From assembly GCF_004010325.2 (NCBI RefSeq), contig NZ_SADR02000017.1, forward strand, positions 1-64,000: a DNA stretch of 64,000 nucleotides. The letters are read 5' to 3'. Positions 59,409 to 64,000 of this stretch are shown piece by piece. This DNA is from Mesorhizobium sp. M00.F.Ca.ET.216.01.1.1. GTDB taxonomy: Bacteria; Pseudomonadota; Alphaproteobacteria; Rhizobiales; Rhizobiaceae. How positions within the stretch are numbered: the first letter of the stretch is position 1; each line of letters opens with the position of its first letter. A model generated the notes under the pieces. It did not search any database. It saw only the letters and a list, made by a program, of their open reading frames with translations, and was not told the DNA's origin. The position numbers and the translations under genes were made by a program.

Positions 59409-60251
59409 TCATGGCCGCCGCTTGGCGCCGTCGACACTGCGCGACGAGAACCAGACCTCGCCGATGACGGCAGTGGCGGTGCGGTCCGGAGCCTTGTCGG
59501 CAGTCAGCCAGATCGAGCGGCTGCGCGCCGCCTTTTCGCGGTCGGGCAGTTTCGCCGCCGGGCCTGCGACCGACGCGCCGACGCAAGGGATGAACCACGA
59601 GCGCATGAACGGACTGCAGGCAAAGCCCCGTTCAGTGCGGGTCACCATCACGGCCATGCCGACGCGCTCGGCCGGACGCCAGGGGAAGACCATGCGGCCG
59701 CCGGGCTTCAGCGCCTTGAGCCACTTGGCAGGAGGTGCGACGACACCGGCATTGACATAGATGATGTCGGAAGGCGGCAGGTCGTTTGCGACAGCATCGC
59801 CATGGGTGACGGTCACATTGCCATAGGCCTCGAGATTTTGCAGGGCGCGTGCTGCAAGATCGGCCTCCAGTTCGAAGGCAGTGACGGGACCCGGCGAAAC
59901 CAGTCTTGCCAGCACAGCGGTGTAGTAGCCGGTGCCGGCTCCGATATGGGTCACCGCCTCATCCGGTCTGGGAGCGATCTTGCCGATCCACATGGCGTGC
60001 AGGAACGGTTCGCCGTTGTTGATGCCCTTGTCGGCATCGAGCGTCACCAGAACATTCTGATAGATGTGAACCGGATCGGCGCTCGGCGTTTTAACCACGC
60101 CATTGCCGGCGATGACCGTCCACGGCCCGGGGCCGAGAAAGGCCTCGCGCGGCACTGCTGCAAAAATCTCTTCGAGACGCGGATCGGCCGAGCCTGCATG
60201 GGCAGCCATCAGCCGTGCGTAGAACTTTCGGGCTTCGACGATCTGCGTCAT
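59409..60251 (-). CDS. Protein-L-isoaspartate methyltransferase-like protein
   Basis: About 280 residues. VPREAFLGPGPW is the PCMT N-terminal mark, HIGAGTGYYTAVLARLV the SAM-binding motif I, and INVNAG-type DIIYVNAGVVAPPAKWL follows. The protein is longer than usual (about 210) by a C-terminal extension, and the QN-rich acceptor loop differs, so repair of isoaspartate is likely but not certain. Confidence 0.85.
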   Translation of the reverse strand: MTQIVEARKFYARLMAAHAGSADPRLEEIFAAVPREAFLGPGPWTVIAGNGVVKTPSADPVHIYQNVLVTLDADKGINNGEPFLHAMWIGKIAPRPDEAVTHIGAGTGYYTAVLARLVSPGPVTAFELEADLAARALQNLEAYGNVTVTHGDAVANDLPPSDIIYVNAGVVAPPAKWLKALKPGGRMVFPWRPAERVGMAVMVTRTERGFACSPFMRSWFIPCVGASVAGPAAKLPDREKAARSRSIWLTADKAPDRTATAVIGEVWFSSRSVDGAKRRP

Positions 60252-60336
60252 GGCACGGCAAGATAGCGCAGATTGATTTGTCGTGTCGGTTATAAGAGGC
60301 GCTCAGCAGCGCCGCGAACCATTGGACGGAAGAAAC

Positions 60337-61704
60337 TCAGCCGAAACCAGCAACAGTGTCGTAGAGCAGCTTGAAGTTGAGCACCAGGATAATGGCGGCG
60401 ACCACCCATGCGAGCACGGCGACACCCGGGGGGATGGCAAGGCTGCCCATCTTGCGCTTGTCCGACACGAACTGCACCAGCGGCACCACCGCGAAGGGGA
60501 GCTGCATTGACAGGATCACCTGGCTGAAGACGAGGAGCTGGCCGGTGCCCTTTTCGCCATAGAGCGCGGTGACCACCACCACCGGAATGATGGCGATGCC
60601 GCGCGTCACCAGACGGCGTGCCCATTGCGGGATACGCAGGCGCAGGAAACCTTCCATCACGATCTGGCCGGCGAGCGTTGCCGTAACCGTCGAGTTCAGA
60701 CCGGAAGCAAGCAGCGCCACCGCGAACAGGATCGAGGCGATGCCGAGGCCGAGCAGCGGCGATAGCAGCTCGAAGGCCTGGCCGATCTCGCCGACACCAT
60801 GATGGCCGGTATCGTGGAAGGCGACCGCAGACACGATCAGGATGGAGGCGTTGACGAAAAGCGCCAGCATCAGGGCGATGGTCGAGTCGGTGGTTGCCCA
60901 TTTGATGGCGTCGCGCTTGCCTTCGTCGGTGCGCGCATAGTTGCGGGTCTGCACGATCGAGGAGTGCAGATAGAGATTGTGCGGCATCACCGTGGCGCCG
61001 ATGATGCCGATGGCAACATAGAGCATGGCCGGGTTGGTGACGATTTCCGAGGACGGTACGAACATCGAGTGCAGGATCGAGCCGACCGGCGGTGCGGCGG
61101 CAAAGATCTGGACGGCGAAGCAGCCGAAGATGATGATCAGCAACGCGATGATGAAGGCTTCAAGGAAACGGAAGCCCCTGTTCATGAGCAGAAGCAGCAG
61201 GAAGGCGTCGAGGGCGGTGATGATGGCGCCGCCGATCAGCGGTATGCCGAATAGCAGCTGCAACGCAATCGCCGTGCCGATGACTTCGGCAAGGTCACAG
61301 GCGATGATCGCCAGCTCGCAGGCGATCCACAGCACCAGATTGACCGGCCGCGGGTAGTAGGCACGGCAGGCCTGGGCGAGGTCACGGCCGGTGGCTATGC
61401 CAAGCCTGGCGGCGAGCGCCTGCAGCAGGATCGCCATCAGGTTCGACAGCATGATGATAAACAACAGCGTGTAGCCAAACTGGGCACCGCCGGCGAGGTC
61501 GGTCGCCCAGTTGCCCGGGTCCATATAGCCGACCGAAACCATGTAGCCGGGTCCCATGAAGGCGAACAGCCGGCGGAACCAGATACCGGCATGCGGTACA
61601 GCGATCGACGCGTTGACTTCGCGCAGGCTGGGCTCGTCGTCGTCCTCCGGGCGGGCAAACCGCCACGCGGACCGGGATACTGCTGTTGCTTCGGCGTCGG
61701 ACAT
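60337..61704 (-). CDS. mntH: Nramp-type manganese transporter
   Basis: About 455 residues with about eleven membrane segments. GYMDPGNWATDLAGG (DPGN) is the metal site on helix 1, and GATVMPHNLYLHSSIVQ (MPH) on helix 6. It takes up Mn(II), and some Fe(II), with protons. The ATG at 61702-61704 has GGAAAG upstream. Divergent from mntR. Confidence 0.95.
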   Translation of the reverse strand: MSDAEATAVSRSAWRFARPEDDDEPSLREVNASIAVPHAGIWFRRLFAFMGPGYMVSVGYMDPGNWATDLAGGAQFGYTLLFIIMLSNLMAILLQALAARLGIATGRDLAQACRAYYPRPVNLVLWIACELAIIACDLAEVIGTAIALQLLFGIPLIGGAIITALDAFLLLLLMNRGFRFLEAFIIALLIIIFGCFAVQIFAAAPPVGSILHSMFVPSSEIVTNPAMLYVAIGIIGATVMPHNLYLHSSIVQTRNYARTDEGKRDAIKWATTDSTIALMLALFVNASILIVSAVAFHDTGHHGVGEIGQAFELLSPLLGLGIASILFAVALLASGLNSTVTATLAGQIVMEGFLRLRIPQWARRLVTRGIAIIPVVVVTALYGEKGTGQLLVFSQVILSMQLPFAVVPLVQFVSDKRKMGSLAIPPGVAVLAWVVAAIILVLNFKLLYDTVAGFG

Positions 61705-61757
61705 GAAGGCTTTCCGCTGGATAGGTCGATGTTGCTACCCTATCTATGCCGGGGCTC

Positions 61758-61782
61758 AACATTATGCAATATGCTATATTTC
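61758..61782. promoter_or_regulatory. Candidate MntR site between mntH and mntR
   Basis: An AT-rich tract with AACATTATGC and GCTATATTTC parts recalls the AACATAGC-N-GCTATGTT type site of enteric MntR, but symmetry is poor. Confidence 0.35.
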
Positions 61783-61942
61783 ATTGTTTGTGCTTTTTGC
61801 GGTATTAGCCTGACCGATGCGAAAAGGAGTGATCGCAAACGCTGGTTGCGCCCGCTGCGGAATGCAAATAAACGGCCAGAACATTCGGGTCCGTGCTATG
61901 ACTGCAGGCCGATTCAGATTTCGGGCGGCCCAGGAGGAGCGC

Positions 61943-62401
61943 GTGTTGGCGCTGAGGAACAGACCAGTTCGACGCGAAAAGCCGCTTCCGGATGCCGAAA
62001 TTCATTCGGAGGGATTTCGGCAGACGCGCGAAGCGCGTCGCAGCGCACTCGTCGAAGACTATGTCGAGCTGATCGCCGACCTGATCGAGGACGGCAACGA
62101 GGCGCGACAGGTCGATATCGCAGCTCGGCTCGGCGTCGCCCAGCCGACGGTCGCCAAGATGCTGACGCGGCTGTGCGCCGATGGGCTGGTTTCGAGAAAG
62201 CCTTACCGTGGCGTGTTCCTGACCGAGGCCGGCCGCAAGGTCGCGGAAGAGAGCCGCATTCGCCACCAGACGGTGGAAGCCTTCCTGCGCTCGCTCGGCG
62301 TCAGTGCCGAGACGGCGCGCATCGATGCCGAGGGCATCGAACACCATGTCAGCGCCGAGACGCTCGAGGCCTTCCGCAAGGCGATGACTACGGCACGCTA
62401 G
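61943..62401 (+). CDS. mntR: Manganese-responsive DtxR-family regulator MntR
   Basis: About 152 residues. RQVDIAARLGVAQPTVAKML is the helix-turn-helix, LVSRKPYRGVFLTEAGRKVA the wing, and ARIDAEGIEHHVSAETL the metal-binding dimer region. It lacks an SH3 part, as MntR does. The GTG at 61943 is chosen because AGGAGG lies five bases upstream; ATGs further up have none. By position it represses mntH when Mn is ample. Confidence 0.93.
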   Translation: MLALRNRPVRREKPLPDAEIHSEGFRQTREARRSALVEDYVELIADLIEDGNEARQVDIAARLGVAQPTVAKMLTRLCADGLVSRKPYRGVFLTEAGRKVAEESRIRHQTVEAFLRSLGVSAETARIDAEGIEHHVSAETLEAFRKAMTTAR

Positions 62402-62632
62402 TTGCTTTACTCTCGCGGGTTCAAGCTGCAAACATCCACTGGGACATTTGATCGGCGAGACGGAGCTGGGTTCCAGCCAGGGCCGTGAAGTCGCCATGCC
62501 AGCAACGCGTTCGACGCGAAAAATGCTGTGACTTGGCGCAACCGTTGCGATAATTTGCGATAATTATTGTCGGGTTCGAGCGAGCCGAAGCACGGCCCGA
62601 TCACGCGGAAACGTGCATCACGAGGGGTTATC

Positions 62633-63547
62633 ATGCTCTGGAAGGGCCGCCGGCAGAGTGACAATGTCGAGGATCAGCGCAGCGACAGCGGTGGCGGGTT
62701 CAACCCATCCGGCGGCGGGCCCGGCCAGTTCCGCATCCCGGTCGGTGGACGTGCCGGTGGCGGCGGCATTTCGGGCATCGTCATTGTAGGCTTGATTTTC
62801 CTCGCGGGGTGGTACTTCGGCTTCGACCCTTCGCAAATCCTGGGCGACAACGGCGGCCAGATCACCGACAACAGTGGCGAACAGGGCGGCGGCACCGGCG
62901 CGCCCGCGTCCGACGAGATGAAGCAGTTCGTTTCGACGGTGCTGGCCGAGACCGAGGACACCTGGACCGGCATCTTCCAGGCCAATGGCCTTTCCTACGA
63001 GGATCCGAAGCTGGTTCTGTTCAGCGGGCAGATCCGCTCGGCCTGCGGTTTTGCCTCTTCGGCGGCCGGGCCGTTCTACTGCCCCGGCGACCACAAGGTC
63101 TATCTCGACACCACCTTCTTCCAGCAGCTCGATCAGCAGTTCGGCGCCTCCGGCGATTTCGCCCAGGCCTATGTGATCGCGCATGAGGTCGGCCACCACG
63201 TGCAGAACATCACCGGCATCCTGCCAAAGTTCAACCAGATGCGGCAGCAAATGGGCGAGGCCGAAGCCAATCAGATGTCGGTGCGGATCGAACTTCAGGC
63301 CGACTGCTTCGCCGGTGTGTGGGCGCATTTCACCGGGCAGAAGGGCATTCTGGAACAGGGCGACATGGAAGAGGCGCTGAACGCCGCCAAGCAGATCGGC
63401 GATGACACGCTGCAGAAGAAGATGCAAGGCTATGTCGTGCCGGAAAGCTTCAACCACGGCACTTCGCAGCAGCGGCAGACCTGGCTGGCGCGCGGCTACA
63501 AGAGCGGCAAGCTTTCGGATTGCGACACTTTGAACAATCCCGTCTGA
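62633..63547 (+). CDS. Neutral zinc metallopeptidase (YpfJ family)
   Basis: About 304 residues. WKGRRQSDNVEDQRS is the standard N-terminus; one membrane span (GIVIVGLIFLAGWYFGF) follows a Gly-rich tract. The HEVGHH zinc motif sits near residue 185, with ELQADCFAGVWAH giving the third ligand. C-terminal domain probably periplasmic. GAGGGG lies before the ATG. Substrates are unknown. Confidence 0.94.
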   Translation: MLWKGRRQSDNVEDQRSDSGGGFNPSGGGPGQFRIPVGGRAGGGGISGIVIVGLIFLAGWYFGFDPSQILGDNGGQITDNSGEQGGGTGAPASDEMKQFVSTVLAETEDTWTGIFQANGLSYEDPKLVLFSGQIRSACGFASSAAGPFYCPGDHKVYLDTTFFQQLDQQFGASGDFAQAYVIAHEVGHHVQNITGILPKFNQMRQQMGEAEANQMSVRIELQADCFAGVWAHFTGQKGILEQGDMEEALNAAKQIGDDTLQKKMQGYVVPESFNHGTSQQRQTWLARGYKSGKLSDCDTLNNPV

Positions 63548-63718
63548 GGCATCGCATCCGGCTCTTTTCCTCCTACGGCGATCAAGGTTCGGTCGCTGCG
63601 GCAACTGATGTCAGGATGAGGCAGTTGCTGTCGTTCGCTTATTGTTCCGGGTGGCAAGCTCGCCTATAACGTGCACCCCGCCTTCGCTCCAAGGGCGGCC
63701 TGAGGAGCTGACCCCACA

Positions 63719-64000
63719 ATGATCGACCCCAAAATCGCCAAGCGGGGCCTTGCGCTCGTTTTCACCACGCTGCTGCTCGACATCATCGGCTTCGGCATCA
63801 TCATGCCGGTGCTGCCGTCCTATCTCAGGGAATTGACAGGCGCCAGCGTCAGCGAGGCGGCGATCGAAGGCGGCTGGCTGTTCTTCGTCTACGCGGCGAT
63901 GCAGTTCTTCTTCGCACCCGTCATCGGCGGGTTGAGCGACCGCTTCGGACGGCGGCCGATCCTGCTCGCCTCCGTGCTCACCTTCTCTATCGACAACCTG
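63719..64000 (+). CDS. MFS transporter, TetA/TCR-like, N-terminal part (runs off the window)
   Basis: The first 94 residues, up to the window end. LLDIIGFGIIMPVLPSYLRE is helix 1 of tetracycline-type DHA1 exporters and GGLSDRFGRRPILLASVL is motif A in loop 2-3. GAGGAG lies about 12 bases before the ATG. Whether it exports a drug cannot be judged from this part. Confidence 0.9.
   Translation, partial: MIDPKIAKRGLALVFTTLLLDIIGFGIIMPVLPSYLRELTGASVSEAAIEGGWLFFVYAAMQFFFAPVIGGLSDRFGRRPILLASVLTFSIDNL

Overview
The window is GC-rich alphaproteobacterial chromosome and looks like Mesorhizobium or a close relative in the Rhizobiales. The clues are the lrp-trxB-lsrB order, a CarB of about 1165 residues, extensin-like peptidases, a DUF3775 protein, mosaic palindromic repeats between genes, and many LysR, HxlR, MarR and LysE genes. 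I see no rRNA, tRNA or CRISPR array. Genus placement is inference from gene content.

Layout. 1-8.5 kb: the tail of an ISAs1-type transposase, then uvrB (excision repair) with long extra ends, a secreted EF-hand-like protein, a CapA-like phosphoesterase and a lipid kinase. 8.5-19 kb: an acid-sugar dehydratase coupled to a GMC oxidoreductase, two HxlR-regulator/reductase pairs, a CorC-type transporter and a LysR/oxidoreductase pair. 19-24 kb: an LssY-like protein, two tandem extensin-like peptidases, DUF3775, a TPR protein and greA, whose leader holds two strong hairpins. 24-30.5 kb: the whole ADP-heptose pathway for lipopolysaccharide inner core (waaC, waaF, hldD on minus; hldE, gmhA, gmhB on plus), split by a LysE exporter.

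30.5-34.4 kb: lrp, trxB and lsrB, followed by a candidate AbcR-like small RNA with its own promoter, a LysR-type palindrome and an intrinsic terminator, then a second structured RNA candidate. 34.4-42.5 kb: a diverged EF-G-like GTPase, a hydrolase, a membrane methyltransferase, a hydroxynitrile-lyase-type cupin, aatA, two overlapping EAL proteins and a cold-shock gene. 42.5-48 kb: small secreted proteins, ogt, a lytic transglycosylase, and a decayed fragment of the carB 3' end. 48-64 kb: carB, an SH3 protein, a phosphoesterase, a mosaic repeat, ArsR/MFS and MarR/SDR pairs, LysE/LysR, a PCMT-like methyltransferase, mntH/mntR, a zinc metallopeptidase and the start of a drug-type MFS exporter.

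The most notable signals are: the lsrB-linked sRNA that shows an anti-Shine-Dalgarno loop; the terminator-like structure in the greA leader; a palindromic repeat translated inside UvrB and present again beside carB; the carB 3' remnant; two overlapping EAL proteins with different damaged motifs; and two genes (the second HxlR gene and an SDR) each broken by one missing base at a run of G, which may be sequence error.
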